A DNA stretch of 64,000 bases from positions 2,728,001-2,792,000 of the forward strand of contig NZ_JAJDFX010000002.1 in assembly GCF_024704385.1 (NCBI RefSeq), given 5' to 3'. Positions within the stretch are counted from its first letter, which is position 1. Every line of letters begins with the position of its first letter. This document shows positions 44,737 to 52,196 of this stretch, piece after piece. Below the pieces are notes generated by a model. It saw only the letters and a list, made by a program, of their open reading frames with translations, made no database searches and was not told the origin of the DNA. The stretch is from Cellulomonas sp. P24. Lineage in GTDB: Bacteria > Actinomycetota > Actinomycetes > Actinomycetales > Cellulomonadaceae. Both the position numbers and the translations under genes were made by a program.

Positions 44737-44783
44737 TGCGACAACCTGCGACAACCTGTGACGACTGTGACGACTGTGACGAC
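44737..44783. repeat. TGTGAC/TGCGAC tandem array before the RAMA-domain gene
   Basis: TGTGAC occurs at 44757, 44766 and 44775, a strict 9-base period (unit TGTGACGAC, three times). Two related TGCGACAACC units (44737, 44747; 10-base period) precede. The array ends just before the ribosome site (AGGAGA) of the 44796 gene. It resembles the array at 51991-52026. Confidence 0.85.
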
Positions 44784-44795
44784 ACAGGAGAGACG

Positions 44796-46094
44796 ATGCC
44801 CATCTTCGAGCTCGACGCTGGACGCCCTGTCCTCGTCCAGCCGATGCAACCGGCCGCCGGCGCGTTCGAGGCGGAGACCCAGGCGCTCGTCAGCGACCAC
44901 CTGAGCGCCCTGCTCAACGAGCACGTGTTCCCGGTCGTCCGCAGTCACGGGGCGCCCGGTGAGCCGCAGGTGCTCGCTCTCGACGCGCACGGTCAGCCGG
45001 TCGTCGCCGAGGTCGTTCGGGTGCTCGACGGCGAGAGCCTCGTGCGGGCCCTCCAGCACGCGGGTGCGACGTCGCGGCTCAGCACGGACGACCTCGCGCG
45101 GGCGTACACGGGGGGCGCCCACGCGTTCGCGGACGACCTCGTCGCGTTCCGGGAGTCGCTGCCGATCGCGGTGCGGAACGCGCCGAGCCGGTCCTCCGGG
45201 GCGCGGGTCGTCGTGTTCTGCGCCGAGGTCGCGGAGAGCGTGCACGACGCGGTCGAGTTCCTCCGTCAGTCAGGTCGGCAGGTCGAGGTCCTCGTCGTCG
45301 GTGTGGTGCGCGGTCACGACGGTCGTCGCCTGCTCGAGGTGTCGCCGCTCGGCGCACCCGCGCTGGTGCGACGCCCGACCGAGCCCGCCTCGCGGTGGGT
45401 AGGCCCCGGCGACGCGTTCACCGACGCGATCGCGTACGACCCGGCACGTGCGGGTGCCCGCGAGCGTCGGCTCCCGCGCCCGCGTCCGGACATCGTCTCG
45501 ACCGGTCCCTACCTCGGCGACTACCAGGGGGCCGGGGTCCCGACAGGTCAGCACCTCATCGTCACGGGCCAGCACCCCCTGGTCCCCGACGCCGCGTCCA
45601 CCGGTGGGCCGCCGGTGGCCGAGCCGCCGGGTGCACCGTTCGTCCTGCCGCAGCCGATGCCGGGCGGAGCGCCGGTCCGGGTGCCGGCGGCCGAGCGCGT
45701 GCCGACAGCCGAGCGCGTACCTGTGGCCGAGCGCGTGCCGACAGCCGAGCGGATGGCCTCGACCGGTGCGCACCGTGAGCGGGCGGGCGACGACCGGGGT
45801 GCCGCACGTGAGCGGCCTCCCCGGGCGGACGTCCCGGGCTCTCCGCTGAGCGCGATCGCGCGCGAGCTCGGTGGTGCGACGCTCGTCTGGGTCCGGGAGC
45901 GCCGCGGCGAGCGGTTCGAGGCTCACCTGCGCTCCGACGGGACGCTGCAGCTCGCGGACGGGAAGATCTACCTCGACCCCGATGCTGCGGCGCGCGCCGC
46001 GATCGGCGTCGAGCGCGACGTCGACGGCTGGCGCACGTGGCGCGTCGGTGAGCACGGTCCCACGCTCGCCGAGGCTGCTGCCGCCGCTGGCTGA
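44796..46094 (+). CDS. RAMA-domain protein (restriction-associated modified-DNA reader type) with degenerate nuclease-like N-terminus
   Basis: 432 residues from ATG 44796 (AGGAGA 6 bases ahead). Residues 1-130: MPIFELDAGRPVLVQPMQP, FEAETQALVSDHLSALL, then VLALDAHGQPVVAEVVRV and FADDLVAFRESLP, a layout like the PD-(D/E)xK fold of DUF91/EndoMS-type proteins, but the expected E-x-K is EVV, so the lysine is missing. The middle is disordered with four VPxAER repeats (residues 296-319). The C-terminus, GTLQLADGKIYLDPDAAARAAIGVERDVDGWRTWRV, split here by the eye, fits the RAMA domain (start about 378). No methylase or restriction gene is adjacent. Family placements are from pattern recognition and unverified. 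Confidence 0.6.
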   Translation: MPIFELDAGRPVLVQPMQPAAGAFEAETQALVSDHLSALLNEHVFPVVRSHGAPGEPQVLALDAHGQPVVAEVVRVLDGESLVRALQHAGATSRLSTDDLARAYTGGAHAFADDLVAFRESLPIAVRNAPSRSSGARVVVFCAEVAESVHDAVEFLRQSGRQVEVLVVGVVRGHDGRRLLEVSPLGAPALVRRPTEPASRWVGPGDAFTDAIAYDPARAGARERRLPRPRPDIVSTGPYLGDYQGAGVPTGQHLIVTGQHPLVPDAASTGGPPVAEPPGAPFVLPQPMPGGAPVRVPAAERVPTAERVPVAERVPTAERMASTGAHRERAGDDRGAARERPPRADVPGSPLSAIARELGGATLVWVRERRGERFEAHLRSDGTLQLADGKIYLDPDAAARAAIGVERDVDGWRTWRVGEHGPTLAEAAAAAG

Positions 46095-46098
46095 GGCC

Positions 46099-47067
46099 TC
46101 ACGCCCAGCCGTACGCGGCGGTCCACCTGCTGATCTCGAGGAAGTACTGGGTGCGCGCCGATGCGTGCGAGAGCGAGAGGTCGTGGAGCCCGCCGGCGAT
46201 CCGGACGACGGTCACGACCGGCCCGAGCTGCACCGCCCGCCGCACGATGAGCTCGACGTCCAGGACGACGTCGGCCTGGCGCATGTCTTCGTGCCACCGC
46301 GGGCTGATGATGGTCCGCGCCGAGGCGAGCACCAGCACAGGTGAGGTCACGCGCAGGCCGCGGGCGACCTGGGCGTGACCGTCGAGGATCGCGCGGAGCC
46401 AGCCCGCGCGCACCGGGAACGACGGCGTCGGTCGCCACGTCCGGTCGTACTCCCACTCGCCGCCCTCGTCGGCCCGCACCGTCCGGGCGTTGTACCCGGG
46501 ATCGATGTTCGGCATCGGGGAGCGTGGCTGGTACCGCGCGAGCTGGCGGACCGCCGGGGCGCTGACGTGGCGGGCGACGGCCGAGCCCTGCAGCTCGAGC
46601 CACGGGCTGTTGAGGATCAGCCCGGAGGCCTCGCCCGGGTGCCGGTCCGCCCAGAGCGACAGGATCAGGCCGCCCGTGGAGTGCCCCATGAGCATCACGC
46701 GCGACCGGGCACCGTGCTCGGTGCGGATCACGTCGAGGGCGGCCTCGAGCTCCTCGTCGTAGGTCCGCAGGTCCTCGACGTAGCCCGGTGTCTGGTGCGG
46801 ACGCAGGCTCCGCCCGTACTTGCGCAGGTCCAGCGCGTAGAAGGCGACGCCGCGGCTGTGCCAGTACTCGGCGGTGCCGGTCTGGAAGAAGTAGTCGGAC
46901 CATCCGTGCACGTAGAGGACGACGAGCGTCGCACGCTGCGGCTCGGGTGCGGGCGGGGCGTGACGCACGAGCGTGGCGACGACGTCGCCCTCGTCGTCCG
47001 GCTCGAGCGGGAGGGTCAGCGCGCGGTAGTCGGGTCCGAGCACGTCCTCGACCCACTCGGGGCTCAT
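46099..47067 (-). CDS. Alpha/beta-hydrolase (serine aminopeptidase S33/lysophospholipase-like)
   Basis: 322 residues, ATG 47067 with GGAGC upstream. Oxyanion strand VVLYVHGWSDYFFQTG, nucleophile elbow MGHSTGGLI (Ser), probable acid region SPVLVLASARTI, and catalytic His in GGLHDLSLS. The lid region carries WLELQGSAVARHVSAPAVRQLARYQP. Cytosolic. Substrate class is esters of lipids or acyl compounds by family; nothing more specific. Tail-to-tail with the RAMA gene, only 4 bases apart. Confidence 0.88.
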   Translation of the reverse strand: MSPEWVEDVLGPDYRALTLPLEPDDEGDVVATLVRHAPPAPEPQRATLVVLYVHGWSDYFFQTGTAEYWHSRGVAFYALDLRKYGRSLRPHQTPGYVEDLRTYDEELEAALDVIRTEHGARSRVMLMGHSTGGLILSLWADRHPGEASGLILNSPWLELQGSAVARHVSAPAVRQLARYQPRSPMPNIDPGYNARTVRADEGGEWEYDRTWRPTPSFPVRAGWLRAILDGHAQVARGLRVTSPVLVLASARTIISPRWHEDMRQADVVLDVELIVRRAVQLGPVVTVVRIAGGLHDLSLSHASARTQYFLEISRWTAAYGWA

Positions 47068-47085
47068 CGCGGGCTCCTTCGTCTC

Positions 47086-47119
47086 TGGCGTCGGGACGGT
47101 GCTGGCGTCGGGACGGTGC
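47086..47119. repeat. 17-bp direct repeat, two copies
   Basis: TGGCGTCGGGACGGTGC occurs twice head-to-tail at 47086-47102 and 47103-47119, in the gap between the hydrolase and quinone-reductase-like genes (both reverse). Function not evident. Confidence 0.8.
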
Positions 47120-47152
47120 TGTCGTCGTGCGGGGGCCCGGCCTGACCTCCGG

Positions 47153-48112
47153 TCAGGGGCGGAGCACGACCTTGCCGAGCTGACCGCCGGAGGCCAGCCG
47201 AGCCATCCCCCGCGCGGCGTCGGCGAGGGGCAGCTCGGTGTCGATCAGGGGTCGCAGCCCGGTGCGGGCCATGAGGGAGAGGACGCCCTCGAGGTCGGAC
47301 CGGGTGCCCATCGTCGCACCGACCACGGAGAGCTCGAGGAAGAAGATCCGCTGGAGCTCGGCCGGGTTCGCGTCGCCGGTCGTGGCCCCTGCGACCACGA
47401 TCGTGCCGCCGGGCCGCAGCGACCGCACCGAGTGGGACCACGTGGCCGCGCCGACCGTCTCGATCACGGCGTCGACGCGGTGCGGGAGGCGGGCGCCCGG
47501 CTCGACGGCGGCCGTCGCGCCGAGGGCGAGCGCGCGGCCGCGCTTGGCGGCGTCCCGGCTCGTCGCGAACACCTCGAGACCGGTGGCCGCGGCGAGGGCG
47601 ATGGCTGCCGAGGCGACCCCGCCGCCGACGCCCTGGACCAGGACGCTGTCGCCGGGGGCCACGTGCGCGCTCGTGAACAGCATCCGGTAGGCCGTCAACC
47701 ACGCGGTCGGCACGCAGGCCGCCTCGGCGAACGTGAGGGCGGGCGGCTTGTCGACGAGGTTCCAGGTGGGGACGGCGACCTGCTCGGCGAGCGTCCCCGG
47801 GTACCGCTCCGAGAGGATCGTCCGGCCTTCCGTCGGGCCGACGCCGTGGCCCGTCGCCCCGATGACCGCGTGGACGACGACCTCGCGCCCGTCGGCGGTG
47901 ACCCCGGCGGCGTCGGTGCCGAGGATCATCGGGAGCTGGTCCGCGCGCAGCCCGACGCCGCGCAGCGACCAGAGGTCGTGGTGGTTCAGCGATGCGGCCC
48001 GGACGTCGATCGTCGACCACCCGTCGCGCGGCTCGGGTGACGGGAGGTCCCCGACCTCGAGCCCGGTCAGCGGGTCCTCGGGGTCGAACCGGGCGGCGTA
48101 CGCGGCGAGCAT
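47153..48112 (-). CDS. Zinc-type alcohol dehydrogenase/quinone oxidoreductase family protein
   Basis: 319 residues. MDR fold but without the zinc ligands: the usual catalytic Cys and His-Glu are replaced (NHHDLWSLRGVG, ILGTDAAGVTADG), as in quinone oxidoreductases. The cofactor motif is VLVQGVGGGVASAAIALA, followed by ATSRDAAKRGRALALGAT: a Ser/Arg/Lys there suggests NADPH. The expected activity is reduction of quinones or enones. Single gene, 41 bases upstream of the repeat. Confidence 0.87.
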   Translation of the reverse strand: MLAAYAARFDPEDPLTGLEVGDLPSPEPRDGWSTIDVRAASLNHHDLWSLRGVGLRADQLPMILGTDAAGVTADGREVVVHAVIGATGHGVGPTEGRTILSERYPGTLAEQVAVPTWNLVDKPPALTFAEAACVPTAWLTAYRMLFTSAHVAPGDSVLVQGVGGGVASAAIALAAATGLEVFATSRDAAKRGRALALGATAAVEPGARLPHRVDAVIETVGAATWSHSVRSLRPGGTIVVAGATTGDANPAELQRIFFLELSVVGATMGTRSDLEGVLSLMARTGLRPLIDTELPLADAARGMARLASGGQLGKVVLRP

Positions 48113-48183
48113 GGGACCAACCTATGCCGCAGTCGCTCCGGGGTGAGCCGGCTCGCGTCGATCGTCGCCCGGTCGGGTGCGTC

Positions 48184-48885
48184 CTACAGGACCGGGAGCA
48201 CGCGCCCGAGGTCGGGGACCCCGTCGGACGTGTAGGCGGGGCGCAGGGCGCGGGAGAGCACGTCGACGTCGTACGGGGTCCGTCCGGCGGCCAGACGCAG
48301 CCACAGGCGCGGGTCGGCCACCTCGAGGTCCCACCCGCCTCGCGCGACGACGATGTCGAGCAGGGTCTGGGCGACGAGGTCGAGGGCGCCCCGGTCGACC
48401 GGCTGGGCGACGACGTGCGGGAGGGAGCGGGCGAGGTCGTCGGCGTGCACCACGAGCTCGATCACCCGTGAGACGACCATGTCGACGAGCCGGACGGGGC
48501 CGCGGCGGGCCTGCACGACCTGGTCCACGCCGAGCTCGTCGAGCCGGCGGAAGGCCTTCTCGGCACGTCTGTCGACCTCGCCGAGCGGGTCGTGGGAGAT
48601 CTCGACGGCGAGCTGCTGGGTGACCTCGCTGATCTCCGCCGCGCGGCCCGCGTACGTGCCGAGGTACTCCGCGAGGGTGAGCGGGACGGTGCCCGCCGGT
48701 GCGACCTCGACGACGGCGAGCGTCTCCATGGCGCGGCCGAGGTGCGCGACGAGCTCGGCGACGTTCCAGCCGCCCAGCACCGAGTCGCGGTCACCGACGT
48801 CGGGGTCGAGATCCTCGATCCATCCGCGCAGCAGGTCCCACTGGCGGTGCAGGGCGTCGGTCGCGGTGCTCAGGTCCGTCGGCAT
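48184..48885 (-). CDS. Maleylpyruvate isomerase-family protein (mycothiol-dependent type)
   Basis: 233 residues from ATG 48885. The N-terminal four-helix region has VLGGWNVAELVAHLGRAMETLAVVE and, later, RRGPVRLVDMVVSRVIELVVHADDLARSL, which corresponds to the family metal triad (His, Glu, His). It is clearly a paralogue in class of 4920-5621 but diverged in the C-terminal part (LWLRLAAGRTPYD). Likely binds a divalent metal and acts with mycothiol; the reaction is unknown. Confidence 0.8.
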   Translation of the reverse strand: MPTDLSTATDALHRQWDLLRGWIEDLDPDVGDRDSVLGGWNVAELVAHLGRAMETLAVVEVAPAGTVPLTLAEYLGTYAGRAAEISEVTQQLAVEISHDPLGEVDRRAEKAFRRLDELGVDQVVQARRGPVRLVDMVVSRVIELVVHADDLARSLPHVVAQPVDRGALDLVAQTLLDIVVARGGWDLEVADPRLWLRLAAGRTPYDVDVLSRALRPAYTSDGVPDLGRVLPVL

Positions 48886-48935
48886 CGCCCCATCATGGCA
48901 AACGGGTCCGGCGCTGATCGGATCTGAGGCGCGGG

Positions 48936-50291
48936 TCAGGACCCGATCGACCCCGTGCCGGTTCCGGTTCCGGTGCCACCGGTGGTGTCGAGGGCCAGGA
49001 AGTCGGCGACGAGCGGGCCGACCTGGTCCTCCTCGATGAGGAAGCCGTCGTGGCCGAAGTCCGAGTGGACCATGCGCACCGGGCCGGCACCCGGGATGCC
49101 CCGGGCGATCCGTTCCGACTGGGCCGGCGGGAACAGGCGGTCCGAGTCGACAGCGACGACGAGCGTGCGTGCGGTGATCGTCTCGAGCGCGGCCTCGACC
49201 CCACCGCGGTCGCGGCCGAGGTCGTGCGTGAGCATCGACCGCGTGAGCACCAGGTACGTGTTGGCGTCGAACCGCCGCGCGAGCTTGTCGCCGTGGTGGT
49301 CGAGGTACGACTGGACCGCGAACCGTCCTCCGGTCATCGGGTCCTCGGCGCCCTGCGGGATGCGGCCGAACCGCTCGTCGAGCTCGCGGGCGCTGCGGTA
49401 CGTGGCGTGGGCGATCTGGCGGGCGAGGCCGAGACCGAGGTGCGGACCGAGCCCGTCCGGGGCGTCGTAGTAGTCGCCGCCGTTGAAGTTCGGGTCGGCG
49501 GTGATCGCCGCGAGCTGGGTGTGGAACGACGCGATCTGGTCGCCGGAGATCTGGGCGGCGGTCGCGATCGGGGCGATCGCCCGGACCCGCTCGGGCGCCG
49601 AGACGGCCCACTCGAGCACGCGCAGCCCGCCCATCGACGCCCCGATCACGAGTGCCCAGCTGGACACGCCGAGGCGGTCGGTGAGGGCGAGCTCGGCGGC
49701 GACCTGGTCGCGCACCGTCACGTGCGGGAACCGGCTGCCCCACGGCTGGCCGTCGGGAGCGATCGAGGACGGACCGGTCGTGCCCTGACAACCGCCGAGC
49801 ACGTTCGGTGCGACGACGAACCACCGGTCGGTGTCGATCGGTGCCCCGGGACCGACGAGTGACGACCACCAGCCGGGGGTGGGCTGCCCGGGGCCTGCGT
49901 CGCCGGTGACGTGCGCGTCGCCGGTCAGGGCGTGCAGGACGAGCACCGCGTTGTCGCCGGCCGCGTTGAGCGTGCCCCAGGTCTCGTAGGCGACCCGGAC
50001 CTGCGGCAGCCGACCGCCGGCCTCGAGCTCGAGGGGACCGAGGTCCGCGAACTGCCGACCGGCCACGGGGTCTCCTTCGTGCCAGGCGGCGCTGGCAGGC
50101 GGGGGCGAGCTCAGGACACGTCGTGCGTGCCGCCGGCGCGGGGGGAGGTCGTTGCCCGTGCTCCGGTCGTGCGGGTGCGGTGACATGGTGTCCCCATCTG
50201 CAGCGGCAGGGCCGGCCGCGCCGGGGGAGCCGGCCACCGTGGCGGTCGGTTCCCCCGGCACCGGACCGGGTCCTGCGGGTCGCGGAGTCAT
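48936..50291 (-). CDS. metX: Homoserine O-acetyltransferase
   Basis: 451 residues if read from ATG 50291, six bases behind metY; ATG 50186 (a GGGGACACC precedes) would give 416 and may be the true start, because the first 60 residues are Pro/Gly/Arg-rich and not conserved. Alpha/beta-hydrolase acyltransferase: VLVLHALTGDAHVTGDAG, NVLGGCQGTTGP, nucleophile Ser in VIGASMGGLRVLEW, Asp in AVDSDRLFPPAQ, His in SDFGHDGFLIE. Transfers acetyl from acetyl-CoA to homoserine, supplying metY. The C-terminus ends in GTGTGTGS from a short repeat. Confidence 0.93.
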   Translation of the reverse strand: MTPRPAGPGPVPGEPTATVAGSPGAAGPAAADGDTMSPHPHDRSTGNDLPPRRRHARRVLSSPPPASAAWHEGDPVAGRQFADLGPLELEAGGRLPQVRVAYETWGTLNAAGDNAVLVLHALTGDAHVTGDAGPGQPTPGWWSSLVGPGAPIDTDRWFVVAPNVLGGCQGTTGPSSIAPDGQPWGSRFPHVTVRDQVAAELALTDRLGVSSWALVIGASMGGLRVLEWAVSAPERVRAIAPIATAAQISGDQIASFHTQLAAITADPNFNGGDYYDAPDGLGPHLGLGLARQIAHATYRSARELDERFGRIPQGAEDPMTGGRFAVQSYLDHHGDKLARRFDANTYLVLTRSMLTHDLGRDRGGVEAALETITARTLVVAVDSDRLFPPAQSERIARGIPGAGPVRMVHSDFGHDGFLIEEDQVGPLVADFLALDTTGGTGTGTGTGSIGS

Positions 50292-50297
50292 GCGGGT

Positions 50298-51614
50298 TCA
50301 GGCGCCCTTGGCGGCGCGGAAGCCGGCCTCGAGGTCGGCCAGGATGTCCGTGATGTTCTCGATGCCGACGCTGAGGCGGACGAGACCGGGGGTGATGCCG
50401 GACTTGAGCTGGTCCTCGGGGGTGAGCTGGGCGTGCGTCGTCGAGGCGGGGTGGATCACGAGCGAGCGGACGTCGCCGATGTTGGCGACGTTCGAGTGCA
50501 GCTCGAGGGCCGAGACGAAGGCCTGGCCGGCCTCGGCGCCGCCGACCACCTCGAACGCGACGATGGCCCCGGCGCCGCGCGGCGCGTACTTCAGGGCGTT
50601 CGCGTGCCAGGGGCTCGACTCGAGCCCGGCGTAGTGGACGGTGGTGACGTCGTCGCGGGCCTCGAGCCACGCGGCGACCTTCTCGGCGTTCTCGACGTGA
50701 CGCTCGACCCGGAGCGACAGCGTCTCGATGCCCTGCGCGATGAGGAACGCGTTGAACGGGGAGATCGCGGAGCCGAGGTCGCGCAGCAGCTGGACGCGCG
50801 CCTTGAGGATGAACGCGAGGTTGGCGCCGAGGATGCCGTTGACGCCGAGGTCGCGGGCGTAGACGAGGCCGTTGTAGCTCGGGTCGGGCGTGTTGTAGTT
50901 CGGGAAGCGTGCCGGGTCCTGCGCGAAGTCGAAGTTGCCGGAGTCCACGATCACCCCGCCGATCGCCGACCCGTGACCGCCGAGGTACTTGGTCGCCGAG
51001 TGCAGGACGATGTCGGCACCGAACTCGATCGGGCGGATCAGGTAGGGCGTCGCGACGGTGTTGTCGACGATCAGGGGGACGCCGACCTCGTGCGCGATGC
51101 CGGCGACGGTCTCGATGTCGAGGATGTCGGCCTGCGGGTTGGGGATCGTCTCGCCGAAGAACAGCTTGGTGTTCGGCTGCACGGCGTCGCGCCAGGCCTG
51201 CGGGTCGTGCGGGTCGGTCACGAAGGTCGTCGTGACCCCCAGCTTGGCGAGCGAGTACTGGAGCAGGTTGTAGGTGCCGCCGTAGAGGCTCGGGCTCGCG
51301 ACGACGTGGTCGCCGGCCTCGGCGATGTTGAGGATCGCGAAGGTCGTCGCCGCCTGGCCCGAGGACAGCAGCAGGGCCCCGACGCCGCCCTCGAGGCTCG
51401 CGATGCGGTTCTCGACGACCTCCTGCGTGGGGTTGCCGATGCGGGTGTAGATCGGGCCGAGGTCCTTGAGCGCGAACCTGTCGGCGGCGACGCCGGCGTC
51501 CGGGAACACGAAGGACGTGGTCTGGTAGATGGGCAGCGCGCGGGCGCCCGTGGTCGGGTCGGGCGTCTGACCGGCATGGATCTGTCGGGTCTCGAAGGAC
51601 CAGGCGTTGTTCAT
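50298..51614 (-). CDS. metY: O-acetylhomoserine aminocarboxypropyltransferase (sulfhydrylase)
   Basis: 438 residues. PLP fold-type I Cys/Met-metabolism family: FVFPDAGVAADRFAL, YTRIGNPTQEVVENRIASLEGG, GQAATTFAILNI, and the PLP lysine in HSATKYLGGHGSAIGGVI. The C-terminal SLVIHPASTTHAQLTPEDQLKSGITPGLVRLSVGIE is diagnostic for MetY. Makes homocysteine from O-acetylhomoserine and sulfide. First gene of the metYX operon; the 580-base leader holds no riboswitch that I recognise. Confidence 0.96.
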   Translation of the reverse strand: MNNAWSFETRQIHAGQTPDPTTGARALPIYQTTSFVFPDAGVAADRFALKDLGPIYTRIGNPTQEVVENRIASLEGGVGALLLSSGQAATTFAILNIAEAGDHVVASPSLYGGTYNLLQYSLAKLGVTTTFVTDPHDPQAWRDAVQPNTKLFFGETIPNPQADILDIETVAGIAHEVGVPLIVDNTVATPYLIRPIEFGADIVLHSATKYLGGHGSAIGGVIVDSGNFDFAQDPARFPNYNTPDPSYNGLVYARDLGVNGILGANLAFILKARVQLLRDLGSAISPFNAFLIAQGIETLSLRVERHVENAEKVAAWLEARDDVTTVHYAGLESSPWHANALKYAPRGAGAIVAFEVVGGAEAGQAFVSALELHSNVANIGDVRSLVIHPASTTHAQLTPEDQLKSGITPGLVRLSVGIENITDILADLEAGFRAAKGA

Positions 51615-52196
51615 GGGGTGCCTCTCGGTTCAGGTCGCGGGGACGGTGGCCGACGTGGCGGTCCATCCGCCCCGATGCGGGGTGGGTGGGTGGCGCACGT
51701 GGTCGTCGTGCCGAGACTGGTGGAACCTGGCGGGGCGGTAAGAGCGGTCGAACGACGCCAGATCACCGGTACGAGGGCACAGCCGAAGGTGCGCGGTCAG
51801 CGACACATTCGGCGGGACATGAGGTGACAGTACGAGGTGTCGTGGCCCCTGCGGAACAGGTGTCTCATGATGTGGGATGGGTGTCCAGATGGCGGCACGC
51901 CTCTGTCCCGACGCTCCACCGGGGCCGTCGGGATGTCCGCCGGGGCGCTCTCGCGTCCCGATGATCCTGGAATGCCCGGATTCACAGCGATGTGACTCGT
52001 GTGACTGGTGTGACTGGTGTTCACTTCCGTGATCCAGAGGGCTAGCGTTCACCACGCGGTGAGGTGATCGTCCTGGTCACCTCGACGTCGCGGCCCGACG
52101 GACGGCCACCCGGCCGGACGACGGGCGACGGCGCACCACGGTGCGACGTCGCCGCGGTCCGCCGGCACAGCACGGGTCGACATCGGTGAGGAACAC
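51615..52196. other. 582-base intergenic region between divergent metY and NlpC/P60 genes
   Basis: No ribosome site-supported open frame. It contains the TGTGAC-N3 array at 51991-52026. The reverse strand before metY shows no SAM-I, SAM-II or SAM-IV conserved core that I can identify; the forward leader before the NlpC/P60 gene lacks the c-di-AMP riboswitch core (no GGTGAA-type signature). Two promoters should lie here. Confidence 0.5.
51991..52026. repeat. TGTGAC-N3 tandem array, MtrA-box-like
   Basis: TGTGAC at 51991, 52000 and 52009 plus TGTTCA at 52018 with a strict 9-base period, 170 bases ahead of the NlpC/P60 start; the preceding 51981-51989 reads TTCACAGCG. Read on the reverse strand the unit is GTCACA plus three bases, like the direct 9-mers (GTCACAgcg) reported for the response regulator MtrA. 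Confidence 0.8.

Noticed and set aside
51615-51990. SAM riboswitch in the metY leader
   Set aside because: I looked for the SAM-I, SAM-II and SAM-IV conserved cores on the reverse strand and found none; a covariance-model search would be decisive.
52027-52196. c-di-AMP (ydaO-type) riboswitch before the NlpC/P60 gene
   Set aside because: Expected from the gene type in actinobacteria, but the conserved cores are absent by eye. A covariance search could reverse this.
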